From positions 62,001 through 126,000 of the forward strand of contig NZ_JAXBME010000014.1 of the NCBI RefSeq assembly GCF_033963835.1: a stretch of 64,000 bases of DNA, given 5' to 3'. The notes under the pieces were generated by a model, which saw only the letters and a list, made by a program, of their open reading frames with translations, did no database searches and was not told the origin of the DNA. The position numbers and the translations under genes were made by a program. Of the stretch, positions 44,012 through 52,816 are shown piece after piece; positions within the stretch are counted from its first letter, which is position 1, and each line of letters begins with the position of its first letter. Origin of the DNA: Cytobacillus sp. IB215665 (GTDB lineage Bacteria > Bacillota > Bacilli > Bacillales > SM2101).

Positions 44012-45064
44012 ATGAAGCGAATACTAGAAGTCAAAGATTTAGCTATTTCCTTCCATACGTTTGCTGGTGAGGTAAAGGCTGTCCGTGGTGTGAACTTCCA
44101 CGTTAATAAAGGAGAGACCCTTGCAATAGTCGGTGAGTCGGGTTCAGGAAAAAGCGTGACTACACAATCTATCATGAAACTCATTCCAACTCCTCCTGGT
44201 GAATATGTGAAGGGTTCTATTATGTTTAATGGTGAGGACCTAATCCAAAAATCAGAGAAACAGATGGAAAATATTCGCGGGAAAGATATTGGGATGATTT
44301 TCCAGGATCCGATGACTTCATTAAACCCTACGATGAAAGTCGGACATCAAATCATGGAAGGGTTAATCAAGCATCAAAGTATGTCTAAAGCTGAAGCAAG
44401 ATTGGAAGCGATTAATTTACTAAACATGGTTGGAATTCCAATGCCAGAAAAACGTGTGGATGAATACCCTCACCAATTTAGTGGTGGAATGAGGCAGCGT
44501 GTTGTCATTGCGATTGCATTATCATCTCGACCAAAATTATTGATCTGTGATGAGCCCACAACAGCTCTCGATGTGACCATTCAAGCGCAGATTCTCGAAT
44601 TACTAAAAGATTTACAAGAAAAGATGGATATGGCAGTTATATTCATTACACATGATTTAGGGGTTGTAGCAAATGTAGCTGATCGCGTAGCGGTTATGTA
44701 TGCTGGGCAGATTGTTGAAACTGGGACAGTTGATGAAATTTTTTATAACCCTCAGCATCCATACACTTGGGGGTTGTTAGGGTCAATGCCAAGTCTTGAA
44801 GGCAGCAAGGATGAACTTTACGCGATTCCAGGGTCACCACCTAATTTAATTAACCCACCAGTAGGAGATGCCTTTGCATTGAGAAGTGAATATGCAATGA
44901 AAATTGATTTTGAAATGGAACCACCGGTGTTTAAAGTATCAAATACTCACTACGCAAAAACATGGCTATTACATGAAAGCGCACCGAAAGTTGATCCTCC
45001 TGAAATTGTGAAGAGAATGAAAATACACTATAAATCTTTCAAACGCAGTCATGAAAGAGGGTAA
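44012..45064 (+). CDS. oppD: Oligopeptide ABC transporter ATPase OppD
   Basis: 350 residues. Walker A GESGSGKS, Q-loop FQDPMTSLNP, signature FSGGMRQR, Walker B LLICDEPTTALD. The oligopeptide-specific C-terminal domain follows (PGSPPNLINPPVGDAFALRS). The Cys cluster common in OppD/DppD C-termini is replaced (GDAFALRSEYAM), as I recall for B. subtilis OppD. Start at the ATG 44012 after GGGGGAG; a longer frame overlapping oppC is rejected. Confidence 0.92.
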   Translation: MKRILEVKDLAISFHTFAGEVKAVRGVNFHVNKGETLAIVGESGSGKSVTTQSIMKLIPTPPGEYVKGSIMFNGEDLIQKSEKQMENIRGKDIGMIFQDPMTSLNPTMKVGHQIMEGLIKHQSMSKAEARLEAINLLNMVGIPMPEKRVDEYPHQFSGGMRQRVVIAIALSSRPKLLICDEPTTALDVTIQAQILELLKDLQEKMDMAVIFITHDLGVVANVADRVAVMYAGQIVETGTVDEIFYNPQHPYTWGLLGSMPSLEGSKDELYAIPGSPPNLINPPVGDAFALRSEYAMKIDFEMEPPVFKVSNTHYAKTWLLHESAPKVDPPEIVKRMKIHYKSFKRSHERG

Positions 45065-45070
45065 TTGAAG

Positions 45071-46006
45071 ATGAACTTAAAAGAAGAAAAACTGTTGGAG
45101 ATACAAGAACTTAAACAACATTTTAAAGTTAGCAAAGAAAATACAGTAAAAGCTGTTGATGGTATTTCCTTTGATATATATAAAGGTGAAACGTTTGGCT
45201 TAGTTGGAGAATCTGGTTGTGGGAAATCTACAACAGGGCGAACAATTATTCGTTTATATAACGCAACAGATGGTAAGGTAATTTATAACGGTGAGAATGT
45301 CCACGGGAAGAAGTCGAAAAAGGAATTAAAATCTTTTAATAGAAAAATGCAGATGATCTTTCAGGACCCATATGCGTCACTTAACCCACGGATGAAAGTA
45401 TCAGACATTATAGCAGAAGGAATTGATATTCATAGCCTCGCTTCTTCTAAACAAGAACGGATGAATAGAGTCCATGAGTTATTAGAAATCGTTGGACTAA
45501 ATCGCGAGCATGCGAGTCGTTTCCCCCATGAATTCAGTGGCGGACAAAGACAACGTATAGGTATTGCAAGGGCGCTAGCAGTAGACCCAGAATTTATCAT
45601 TGCAGATGAGCCTATTTCAGCGTTGGATGTATCTATTCAAGCTCAAGTAGTGAACTTGATGAAAAAACTTCAGAAAGAAAAAGGACTTACATATTTATTT
45701 ATTGCGCATGACTTGTCTATGGTCAAGTACATTAGCGATCGGATCGGCGTAATGTATCGTGGGAAAATTGTAGAGTTAGCAAAGAGTGATGAACTGTATA
45801 GCGACCCAATACACCCTTATACTAGATCACTATTATCGGCGATTCCATTACCAGACCCAGATCATGAGCGCTCTCGTAAAAGAATAATTTATGACCCTTT
45901 GCAGCATAATTATGACAAAGAGACACCTACAATGAGGGAAATAAAACAAGGGCATTATGTTTATTGTTCGGAATCAGAGTATAAGTTGTATAAGGACAGA
46001 GGGTAA
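45071..46006 (+). CDS. oppF: Oligopeptide ABC transporter ATPase OppF
   Basis: 311 residues. Walker A GESGCGKST, Q-loop FQDPYASLNP, signature FSGGQRQR, Walker B FIIADEPISALD, and an OppF-type C-terminus. The ATG at 45071 follows GAGGG by 10 nt and lies 7 bp after the oppD stop. Last gene of the operon, closed by a strong terminator. Confidence 0.92.
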   Translation: MNLKEEKLLEIQELKQHFKVSKENTVKAVDGISFDIYKGETFGLVGESGCGKSTTGRTIIRLYNATDGKVIYNGENVHGKKSKKELKSFNRKMQMIFQDPYASLNPRMKVSDIIAEGIDIHSLASSKQERMNRVHELLEIVGLNREHASRFPHEFSGGQRQRIGIARALAVDPEFIIADEPISALDVSIQAQVVNLMKKLQKEKGLTYLFIAHDLSMVKYISDRIGVMYRGKIVELAKSDELYSDPIHPYTRSLLSAIPLPDPDHERSRKRIIYDPLQHNYDKETPTMREIKQGHYVYCSESEYKLYKDRG

Positions 46007-46012
46007 GTTAAA

Positions 46013-46046
46013 AAGAATGATCTCTACGTAGAGGTCATTCTTTTTT
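46013..46046 (+). terminator. Terminator of the opp operon
   Basis: AAGAATGATCTC / GAGGTCATTCTT stem around a TACGTA loop, followed by TTTT. Confidence 0.9.
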
Positions 46047-46049
46047 GAA

Positions 46050-46167
46050 GGCTGTTCTCACATTGATTGCAGCACTTCAGTTTAAGTTATAAGCACGTAC
46101 ATACAGCGTATGTGGCATCTTAAAAGCAATAAACTGTTGTAATAATGTTCTTTTGCATCATAAGCCT
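46050..46167 (+). repeat. MITE-like repeat copy, variant right end
   Basis: Left end GGCTGTTCTCACATTGATTG and GCACGTACAT/TGTGGCATCTT core. The right end is TTTTGCATCATAAGCC instead of the usual GAAAAGAGCC. The same variant ending (TTTGCATAAGCC) occurs in the copy at 63151. It begins three bases after the opp terminator. Confidence 0.65.
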
Positions 46168-46226
46168 TAAGTTATCGATACTTATATTCTACTTATTTCT
46201 TAAGTAATTCATAATGTTTTTGTTAA

Positions 46227-46391
46227 GGCTCTTTTTGTAAACTTTGTTGTTAATTATACAAAATTACGACAGTAAAGAAAGAAGTCTTATGTGATTCTCA
46301 TCATAACATAGCAGAAAAAATGCCACGAAACTACAGTTGTATCCGTGTTTATCTATTAGTACGAATAAGAGCAATAAAATGCGAAAACAGC
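46227..46391 (-). repeat. MITE-like repeat copy (reverse, near complete)
   Basis: GGCTCTTTTTGTAAACTTTG at one end, ATGCCACGAAACTACAGTTG and TATCCGTGTTTATC inside, AATGCGAAAACAGC at the other. The following 46392-46690 holds nothing recognisable. Confidence 0.82.
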
Positions 46392-46691
46392 ATGAATTGA
46401 GTGAATATTAAGAATTATTTTGTATTATTTATAATAAGGAGTAAGTTATCTCCATTCAAATGGGTTATACAATATAATCACAAAAACTTAACCATAAAGT
46501 GGTCTTGAAAACCGAACAATTTACATTAGATTACTGGACTACCAACTACTATCTATTTGATAAATGTTTTGGATGGGGTCACTATTTTCTGCTGAAAATT
46601 TAAATGCATCTTACACCAAACAAATAATGTTATTTTTCATCTATAACGAATCTCTTAAATACTTTTAAATCTTATACCTTAATTCCTTTAA

Positions 46692-46721
46692 CTGACAAAA
46701 AAGATCTTTTCAAGGTATAAT
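46692..46721 (+). promoter_or_regulatory. Promoter of the GNAT leader
   Basis: CTGACA (46692-46697), 18-bp spacer, TATAAT (46716-46721), 22 bp before the leader ORF. Confidence 0.55.
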
Positions 46722-46742
46722 ATTCCATAGTGGAGTGGTATC

Positions 46743-46769
46743 ATGTTAGCTACTATTTTAACATTTTGA
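46743..46769 (+). CDS. Eight-residue leader peptide upstream of a GNAT gene
   Basis: ATG TTA GCT ACT ATT TTA ACA TTT TGA encodes MLATILTF, with GGAG 7 nt upstream and a good promoter directly before it. A long hairpin starts 12 nt after the stop. A regulatory uORF is likely from the arrangement alone. Confidence 0.4.
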   Translation: MLATILTF

Positions 46770-46781
46770 ATGTCCAAAAAG

Positions 46782-46831
46782 GGAAATGTTTGAATGTTTA
46801 TGTTAGTAATCATATACTTTCAAATATTTCC
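46782..46831 (+). promoter_or_regulatory. Long leader hairpin of the GNAT gene
   Basis: GGAAATGTTTGAA (46782-46794) pairs with TTCAAATATTTCC (46819-46831): 13 bp with one G-U. An inner GTTTATG / CATATAC stem has one mismatch. No T-tract follows. The GNAT ribosome binding site lies 100 bp downstream, so how the hairpin would act is unclear. Confidence 0.5.
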
Positions 46832-46941
46832 ATTAATAGATTATAAAATGATAGTTGAAAAGAATGTGATATCAATCCAAGAAGAATAAGAATAAACAAA
46901 ACTATGGATTTGTATTTTCTATGATTATAAGGGGCGTTAAG

Positions 46942-47436
46942 ATGATTATCAGACCAATTGAATTAAACGATGCAGAAAAATTTTTACAATTAAATAAGAG
47001 CATTGATGAATCAGGATTTATGTTATTTGAACCAGGTGAAAAATCAATGACACTTGAGCAACAAAGAAAAGCTATAGAAAATATTATAGCTGAAAAGAAC
47101 TCATTATTTCTAGTAGCAGAAGTAGAGCATAAATTAGTTGGATTTATGAACGCATTTGGAGGTAAAGTCAAACGAAATCAACATTCGGCATATCTTGTTT
47201 TAGGTGTACTTGATGATTTTCAAGGACGAGGCATAGCATCAAGTCTATTTAATAGTGTTTTCGCTTGGGCTAAAGATAAAGAAATATCTAGGCTGGAACT
47301 CACAGTTATAAAAGACAATATAAAGGCATTTAACTTATATAAAAAAATGGGTTTTGTTATTGAGGGTGAAAAAGTGAATTCATTAATCATAAATGGTCAA
47401 CCTATGAACGAATATTATTTGTACAAGTTACTATAA
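46942..47436 (+). CDS. GNAT acetyltransferase
   Basis: 164 residues. Motif A AYLVLGVLDDFQGRGIASSL with the FQGRGIA loop, and motif B ELTVIKDNIKAFNLYKKMGF. ATG at 46942 after AGGGG; the frame also opens at 46921 but without a signal. Substrate unknown. A promoter, short ORF and hairpin upstream suggest regulated expression. Confidence 0.85.
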   Translation: MIIRPIELNDAEKFLQLNKSIDESGFMLFEPGEKSMTLEQQRKAIENIIAEKNSLFLVAEVEHKLVGFMNAFGGKVKRNQHSAYLVLGVLDDFQGRGIASSLFNSVFAWAKDKEISRLELTVIKDNIKAFNLYKKMGFVIEGEKVNSLIINGQPMNEYYLYKLL

Positions 47437-47542
47437 CACGTAGCCGCTATCCTTTACATAAACTTATCTATTAAAAATACCAACTACAATAATTCACAAT
47501 TTGTATTACTGAGCATATAAGTGGATAAAACAAAATATAAGT

Positions 47543-47579
47543 AAAGCCATCGTTGAGTTTATTGCTCAATGGTGGCTTT
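47543..47579 (+). terminator. Hairpin after the GNAT gene
   Basis: 15-bp stem AAAGCCATCGTTGAG / CTCAATGGTGGCTTT (three G-U). Symmetric A/T ends but only a short T-run. Confidence 0.6.
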
Positions 47580-47667
47580 AATGCTTTTGTCAGGAGTTAG
47601 ACATCACGTAAAAAGAAAGCTTCTATGAAGCTATCTATCTATATATCATCACCCATTTCATTTTTAA

Positions 47668-47826
47668 CGCCGTTTCGTATTCATTATTGTCTTCCGTATA
47701 AGAAAGTCAACACGAACTCAACAAGATTTTATGAGTATTTAATGTACAGTGAATTCATAACAATTGTAAGTCTATATTAGCTAGGGTCATTTTTAAAAAT
47801 TGCAACAAATTGTTATGAAGCGATCC
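47668..47826 (+). repeat. MITE-like repeat copy (diverged)
   Basis: Left end GCCGTTTCGTATTCATTATT, CAACACGAACTCAAC core, right end GCAACAAATTGTTATGAAGC then GATCC. It lies between the GNAT gene and purU. Confidence 0.6.
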
Positions 47827-47929
47827 TTAAAAAGTTTATAAACTGCCATTGTATTCTTTATTGAATTATGAGAATATAATAAAAATAATTAGGCATGTAT
47901 AATACATGAATTAATAAAGGAGAAAGTGT

Positions 47930-48829
47930 ATGAACAATTCGATACAGGAGATGCTCAATCAATATAGTGAAAAACAAAAGAATCGTGGCAGGCTTTTAAT
48001 TAGTTGTGCAGACAAGCAAGGGATCGTCGCTGCAATTTCAGAGTTTTTGTTTAACCATGGTGCAAACATTATTGAATCAAGTCAATACTCTACAAATCCA
48101 GAAGGTGGCGTCTTTTTTATTAGAATTGAATTTGAATGTCCAGACTTACTGCATAAAGGGACTGTTATGAAAAAGGAGTTCCAAAGCATTGCTAATCAAT
48201 TCTCAATGGAGTGGCAACTTACATTTGTTCATGAATTAAAGAAAACAGCAATTTTCGTTTCAAAGGAGCTTCATTGTCTCCAGGAACTTTTATGGGAATG
48301 GCAAAATGGTGATTTGATGACGAATATTGCATTAGTCATTAGTAATCATGAAGATGCAAGGGAAATAGTCGAATCCTTAGATATACCTTTCTATTATATC
48401 CCTGCAAATAAAGACAATAGGAAAGAGGTAGAAAGAACTCAGCTTCAACTGTTAAAAGAGTATGAGGTAGATCTGATTATTTTAGCTAGGTATATGCAAA
48501 TATTGACATCAGATTTTGTTGAATCATATCCTAATCAAATAATTAACATCCATCATTCGTTCTTACCAGCATTTGTAGGAGCAAGACCGTATGACAGAGC
48601 ATACCAAAGAGGTGTAAAACTCATCGGCGCTACATCCCACTATGTTACGAATGATCTTGATGAAGGACCGATCATCGAGCAAGATATTATGAGAGTAAAT
48701 CACCGTGATAATGTTGAGTCTTTGAAGAAAATAGGTAGTTCTATTGAAAGGAGCGTTCTCGCTCTAACAGTTAAATGGCACCTAGAAGATCGAGTGATTG
48801 TTTACAAAAACAAAACCATTGTATTTTAA
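47930..48829 (+). CDS. purU: Formyltetrahydrofolate deformylase
   Basis: 299 residues. N-terminal ACT domain (about 20-95, GRLLISCADKQGIVAAISEF), then a formyltransferase-like catalytic domain with LARYMQILTSDF, NIHHSFLPAFVGARPY (catalytic His) and GATSHYVTNDLDEGPIIEQD. Hydrolyses 10-formyl-THF to THF and formate. TAAAGGAG precedes the ATG. It is interesting that it sits near pflBA, the formate-producing enzyme of fermentation, but they are separate transcripts. Confidence 0.93.
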   Translation: MNNSIQEMLNQYSEKQKNRGRLLISCADKQGIVAAISEFLFNHGANIIESSQYSTNPEGGVFFIRIEFECPDLLHKGTVMKKEFQSIANQFSMEWQLTFVHELKKTAIFVSKELHCLQELLWEWQNGDLMTNIALVISNHEDAREIVESLDIPFYYIPANKDNRKEVERTQLQLLKEYEVDLIILARYMQILTSDFVESYPNQIINIHHSFLPAFVGARPYDRAYQRGVKLIGATSHYVTNDLDEGPIIEQDIMRVNHRDNVESLKKIGSSIERSVLALTVKWHLEDRVIVYKNKTIVF

Positions 48830-48881
48830 GATAATTGTAGTAGCGTAACGTATTTGGCTACATATTAAAGTTTATGTTAGA

Positions 48882-48905
48882 GAGAGGTGAGAATCAGCAC
48901 CTCTC
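48882..48905. terminator. Hairpin between convergent purU and YjcZ-like genes
   Basis: Perfect 8-bp stem GAGAGGTG / CACCTCTC with an 8-nt loop; no long T-tract on either strand. Confidence 0.45.
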
Positions 48906-48917
48906 CTTAAGATGTGA

Positions 48918-49148
48918 TTAAATGGCTTTGACTACTGTTGCAAGTATGACAACCAGTAGAATAAATAACACAAGAATTAACGCAAACCCAGTACCCACTG
49001 AGTCTCCAACAAGGACAGGTTGACTGTAACTGGGTGCAGGATTTGCACAACCTCTCTCGTAGCCATATCTGTAGGCAGAGTGTCTAACATTAGGTACAGC
49101 CCCGTAGTTGTAACCAGTATATCCTTGAGCTCCCCCATAATTATGCAT
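48918..49148 (-). CDS. YjcZ-family small sporulation-associated membrane peptide
   Basis: 76 residues. A Gly/Tyr-rich N-terminal half (NYGGAQGYTGYNYGAV) is followed by the family signature GFALILVLFILLVVILATVV near the C-terminus. In B. subtilis such tiny membrane proteins are often made in sporulation. The N-terminal half is longer than usual for the family. AAAGGGAGG precedes the ATG. Confidence 0.75.
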   Translation of the reverse strand: MHNYGGAQGYTGYNYGAVPNVRHSAYRYGYERGCANPAPSYSQPVLVGDSVGTGFALILVLFILLVVILATVVKAI

Positions 49149-49327
49149 AAACTAACCTCCCTTTCTTCTCCATATATGTGTATGAAAGAATGGGCAAATT
49201 GTCTATAAGAATACAGATTATTTATATTTAATTGACGATACTCATTACGACATGTTTAGTATTTATTTGGTTTTAAGTCGGATTATGCAGATGCTACAAT
49301 CTCTAATTTCTTCCCTTTAATACTAAT

Positions 49328-49345
49328 CCGTGAAAAAATTCACAA
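49328..49345 (+). promoter_or_regulatory. Upstream Rex-type operator
   Basis: CCGTGAAAAAATTCACAA matches TTGTGAA-N4-TTCACAA except for the first two bases. It lies 106 bp upstream of the perfect site before pflB. Rex senses the NADH/NAD ratio. Confidence 0.55.
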
Positions 49346-49433
49346 TGTCGTCAATAACATCCCGTCATATACACCATATTAATAGTATAATTGGTAATAA
49401 ATAAACAATTAATACTAATTTTCTTACTCTGAG

Positions 49434-49451
49434 TTGTGAAGTATTTCACAA
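49434..49451 (+). promoter_or_regulatory. Perfect Rex operator before pflB
   Basis: TTGTGAAGTATTTCACAA is an exact fit to the Rex consensus TTGTGAA-N4-TTCACAA, 50 bp before the pflB start. Repression at low NADH, and derepression when oxygen is limiting, is the known behaviour in related bacteria. Confidence 0.8.
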
Positions 49452-49500
49452 ATGAAATCGCTTTATTGAAAATTTAACGATAATAATGGAGGAAGTTAAC

Positions 49501-51756
49501 ATGGACAAAATGAGCACAATTATAAAAGAAACTGCATGGGAGAATTTTAACGAAGGGCATTGGATGCATGCTATTGATGTAAGAGACTTTATTCAAAATA
49601 ATGTAACACCATATACAGGAAATGAAGATTTTCTTGCTCCACCAACAGCAAAAACATCTAGCTTATGGGATGAAGTTCTAGAGTTAACGAAAAAAGAACG
49701 AAAAAATGGTGGTGTACTAGATGTTGATACTAAAACAGTATCTACCATTACTTCTCATAGGCCAGGCTATATAAATAAAAATTTAGAAAGTGTTGTTGGT
49801 TTGCAAACTGATGCACCACTAAAGCGCTCTATACAACCATTTGGTGGTATTCGAATGGTGAAGGACGCATGTAACGCATATGGATTTACGCTTGAACCAG
49901 AAGTGGAGAAAATTTTCACTGAGTACCGCAAAACTCATAACCAAGGAGTATTTGATGCGTATACTCCTGAAATGAGAAAGGCTCGGAAAGCTGGAATCAT
50001 TACTGGACTACCTGATGCATATGGGAGAGGTCGAATTATCGGTGACTACCGTCGAGTAGCCTTATACGGTGTAGATCGCTTAATGGATGAAAAAAGAAAA
50101 GCCCATGCTAAACTTGAAAATGAGATGATGAGTGAAGCAGTGATTCGTGATCGTGAAGAAATTTCCGAACAGTTTAGGGCATTGCAAGAACTGAAGGATA
50201 TGGCAGCTTCTTATGGATTTGACATTTCTAAGCCTGCCAAAAATGCACACGAAGCAATTCAATGGTTATATTTTGGCTATCTTGCTGCGATAAAAGAACA
50301 AAATGGTGCTGCTATGAGTCTAGGGCGTGTCTCAACATTTTTAGATATTTATTTTGAAAGAGAATTGAATAATGGAACGATGACTGAATCAGAGGTACAA
50401 GAGACAGTTGACCATTTTGTTATGAAGCTACGGATGGTTCAATTTTTACGTACGCCAGATTACAATGAATTATTTAGCGGTGATCCAACGTGGGTCACAG
50501 AATCAATTGGTGGCATGGGCTTAGATGGACGTCCACTTGTGTCGAAAACGTCATTTAGATTTTTGCATACGTTAGATAATTTAGGGCCAGCTCCTGAGCC
50601 GAACTTAACAGTATTATGGTCGACAGAGCTACCGGAACATTTCAAGCGTTATTGCTCAAAAATGTCTATTAAAACAAGCTCTATTCAATACGAAAATGAT
50701 GATCTGATGCGTAAAGAATATGGTGATGACTATGGGATTGCATGCTGTGTGTCTGCCATGAAAATCGGGAAGCAAATGCAATTTTTTGGGGCCCGTGCGA
50801 ATTTAGCCAAAGCATTATTATATGCAATCAATGGTGGAATTGATGAAAAATTGGGTGTACAAGTGGGACCTGACTTTGAACCGATCAAAGCAGATATTCT
50901 AAATTATGAAGAAGTGTTTGAAAAATATGATAAGATGTTAGATTGGCTTGCAAAACTATATATGAATACATTAAATGTAATTCACTATATGCATGATAAA
51001 TATTCATACGAACGAATTGAAATGGCTCTGCATGATGAAGAAATATTAAGAACGATGGCATGTGGTATTGCTGGATTGTCTGTTGTAGCAGATTCATTAA
51101 GTGCCATTAAGTATGCAAAAGTGCGCCCAATTAGAAATGAATACGGAATCGCTGTAGATTTTGAAATCGAAGGAGATTACCCTCAGTTCGGAAATGATGA
51201 TGACCGAGTTGATTCAATTGCAACAGAGTTAGTTGAGAATTTCATGAATAAGTTACGCCAGTACCCGACTTATCGTAATTCATTGCCTACTCAATCCATT
51301 TTAACGATCACATCAAATGTGGTGTATGGTAAAAAAACAGGTACAACTCCTGATGGTAGAAAAGCTGGTGAGCCATTTGCACCGGGAGCAAACCCTTTAC
51401 ATGGACGTGATAAAAAAGGTGCACTAGCTTCGCTGAATTCAGTAGCTAAGCTTCCTTACGAAGACTGTTTAGATGGAATCTCCTGTACTTTTTCAATGGT
51501 TCCAAAATCTCTCGGAAAAGAAGCTGACACGAGAACAAGTAACCTTGTCTCGATTTTAGATGGTTATATGAGACAAGAGGGACATCATATTAATGTAAAT
51601 GTATTTGAAAGAGAGCAATTACTAGATGCAATGGAACATCCAGAGAAATATCCACAATTAACAATTCGTGTCTCTGGGTATGCAGTGAACTTTATTAAGT
51701 TAACTCGTGAGCAACAGATCGACGTCATTAATAGAACATTCCACGAAAGTATGTGA
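49501..51756 (+). CDS. pflB: Formate C-acetyltransferase (pyruvate formate-lyase)
   Basis: 751 residues. Catalytic cysteine pair in GIACCVSAM (about 413-414) and the glycyl-radical site RVSGYAVNF near the C-terminus are both intact. Converts pyruvate and CoA to acetyl-CoA and formate without oxygen; activated by PflA encoded next. ATG at 49501 is set by TGGAGGAA, and the in-frame ATG at 49486 overlaps that signal. The gene shows that the organism can ferment. Two Rex-type sites lie upstream. Confidence 0.95.
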   Translation: MDKMSTIIKETAWENFNEGHWMHAIDVRDFIQNNVTPYTGNEDFLAPPTAKTSSLWDEVLELTKKERKNGGVLDVDTKTVSTITSHRPGYINKNLESVVGLQTDAPLKRSIQPFGGIRMVKDACNAYGFTLEPEVEKIFTEYRKTHNQGVFDAYTPEMRKARKAGIITGLPDAYGRGRIIGDYRRVALYGVDRLMDEKRKAHAKLENEMMSEAVIRDREEISEQFRALQELKDMAASYGFDISKPAKNAHEAIQWLYFGYLAAIKEQNGAAMSLGRVSTFLDIYFERELNNGTMTESEVQETVDHFVMKLRMVQFLRTPDYNELFSGDPTWVTESIGGMGLDGRPLVSKTSFRFLHTLDNLGPAPEPNLTVLWSTELPEHFKRYCSKMSIKTSSIQYENDDLMRKEYGDDYGIACCVSAMKIGKQMQFFGARANLAKALLYAINGGIDEKLGVQVGPDFEPIKADILNYEEVFEKYDKMLDWLAKLYMNTLNVIHYMHDKYSYERIEMALHDEEILRTMACGIAGLSVVADSLSAIKYAKVRPIRNEYGIAVDFEIEGDYPQFGNDDDRVDSIATELVENFMNKLRQYPTYRNSLPTQSILTITSNVVYGKKTGTTPDGRKAGEPFAPGANPLHGRDKKGALASLNSVAKLPYEDCLDGISCTFSMVPKSLGKEADTRTSNLVSILDGYMRQEGHHINVNVFEREQLLDAMEHPEKYPQLTIRVSGYAVNFIKLTREQQIDVINRTFHESM

Positions 51757-51761
51757 TCAGC

Positions 51762-52490
51762 ATGATAGGACGAATTCATTCAGTTGAAACTTGTGGTACA
51801 GTAGATGGACCAGGATTACGTTATATCGTATTCACACAAGGTTGTCCGTTACGTTGTATTTACTGCCATAACCCAGATACTTGGAAAGTAACTGGAGGTA
51901 AAGAAGAAGATACGAATGATTTAATTGAAGATATTAAAAAATATATGTCTTATATGAACTTTTCAAATGGTGGTGTTACTGTAAGTGGTGGAGAACCACT
52001 AGTTCAAGCTGATTTTGTCATTGATTTATTTAAGAAATGTAAAGAACTCGGCATTCATACTGCATTAGATACAGCGGGGTCATTACAACCCGCTAACTTG
52101 GATGAGCTCTTAAGTCTGACTGACCTTGTTCTGCTTGATGTTAAACATATAGATGAACAAAAACATCAAGACATTACAGGTTTATCTAATAATAATACGA
52201 TTTCTTTTGCAAAGCGTTTAAATGATAAGGGGATTCCTTTATGGATTAGACATGTTCTCGTTCCAGGATATACAGATCAGGTACAAGATTTAGACCGACT
52301 TGGACAATTTATAGGTACGTTATCGAATGTTGAAAAGGTAGAAATACTACCTTATCATAAAATGGGTGAATATAAATGGAAAGCACTTTGTTTGGACAAT
52401 GAATTGATTGATACAAATCCACCTTCAGCCGAAGAGGTTGACAAAGCATACAACATCGTTACATCATACTCACCTACACTTATGAAATAA
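51762..52490 (+). CDS. pflA: Pyruvate formate-lyase activating enzyme
   Basis: 242 residues. Radical SAM motif CPLRCIYC (CxxxCxxC) and GGVTVSGGEPL. It installs the glycyl radical on PflB. The ATG at 51762 (MIGRIHSVET) fits the family start; a GTG at 51753 overlapping the pflB stop is the alternative. No own promoter seen, so it is co-transcribed with pflB. Confidence 0.95.
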   Translation: MIGRIHSVETCGTVDGPGLRYIVFTQGCPLRCIYCHNPDTWKVTGGKEEDTNDLIEDIKKYMSYMNFSNGGVTVSGGEPLVQADFVIDLFKKCKELGIHTALDTAGSLQPANLDELLSLTDLVLLDVKHIDEQKHQDITGLSNNNTISFAKRLNDKGIPLWIRHVLVPGYTDQVQDLDRLGQFIGTLSNVEKVEILPYHKMGEYKWKALCLDNELIDTNPPSAEEVDKAYNIVTSYSPTLMK

Positions 52491-52495
52491 TTAAA

Positions 52496-52532
52496 GAAGA
52501 AGTAACACGAAACATCGTGTTACTTCTTTTTA
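52496..52532 (+). terminator. Terminator of pflBA
   Basis: AGAAGTAACACGA / TCGTGTTACTTCT perfect stem with a short loop and a TTTTT tail. Confidence 0.9.
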
Positions 52533-52569
52533 TGATGATGACAGTATTTGAGGGATAAATATGTGGAAT

Positions 52570-52615
52570 TGACCCATAAAGCTTACGAATTGACCGATAA
52601 AATCTACGATAACGA
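52570..52615. repeat. Short GGTCAA-type repeats (reverse)
   Basis: GAATTGACCCATAAAGCTTAC followed by GAATTGACCGATAAAATCTAC, two units of 21 bp. In reverse complement they contain the ATCGGTCAAATTC-like unit seen at 10458-10537. Confidence 0.55.
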
Positions 52616-52671
52616 GAAGGATCATTAAACAATAAAACAAAGTGATAAATAAGTGAAAAAAGATGTCACAA

Positions 52672-52721
52672 AATATACATACAGGGGTATATTGACAATG
52701 ACACTATGTATACAGTATTAT
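52672..52721 (+). promoter_or_regulatory. Promoter with operator-like inverted repeat before the CoADR gene
   Basis: TTGACA (52692-52697), 18-bp spacer, TATTAT (52716-52721). AATATAC (52672-52678) and GTATATT (52687-52693) form an inverted repeat overlapping the -35 box, and its spacer carries a GGGG run. ATATACCCATATAGGTAA at 52783-52800 echoes it. Such C/G-tract pseudo-palindromes recall CsoR/CstR sites, but no such regulator gene is in the window. Confidence 0.45.
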
Positions 52722-52816
52722 GTAGGTGTACTAAATAACAAATCATTTGTGAAACATTGAGCAAATATATTTTTTTACAAATTATATACCCATATAGGTA
52801 ATTGAGGAGGATGACA

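Noticed and set aside
48918-49148. Alternative plus-strand frame at 49020-49208
   Set aside because: Shadow of the YjcZ-like gene, which has a strong ribosome binding site and family signature.
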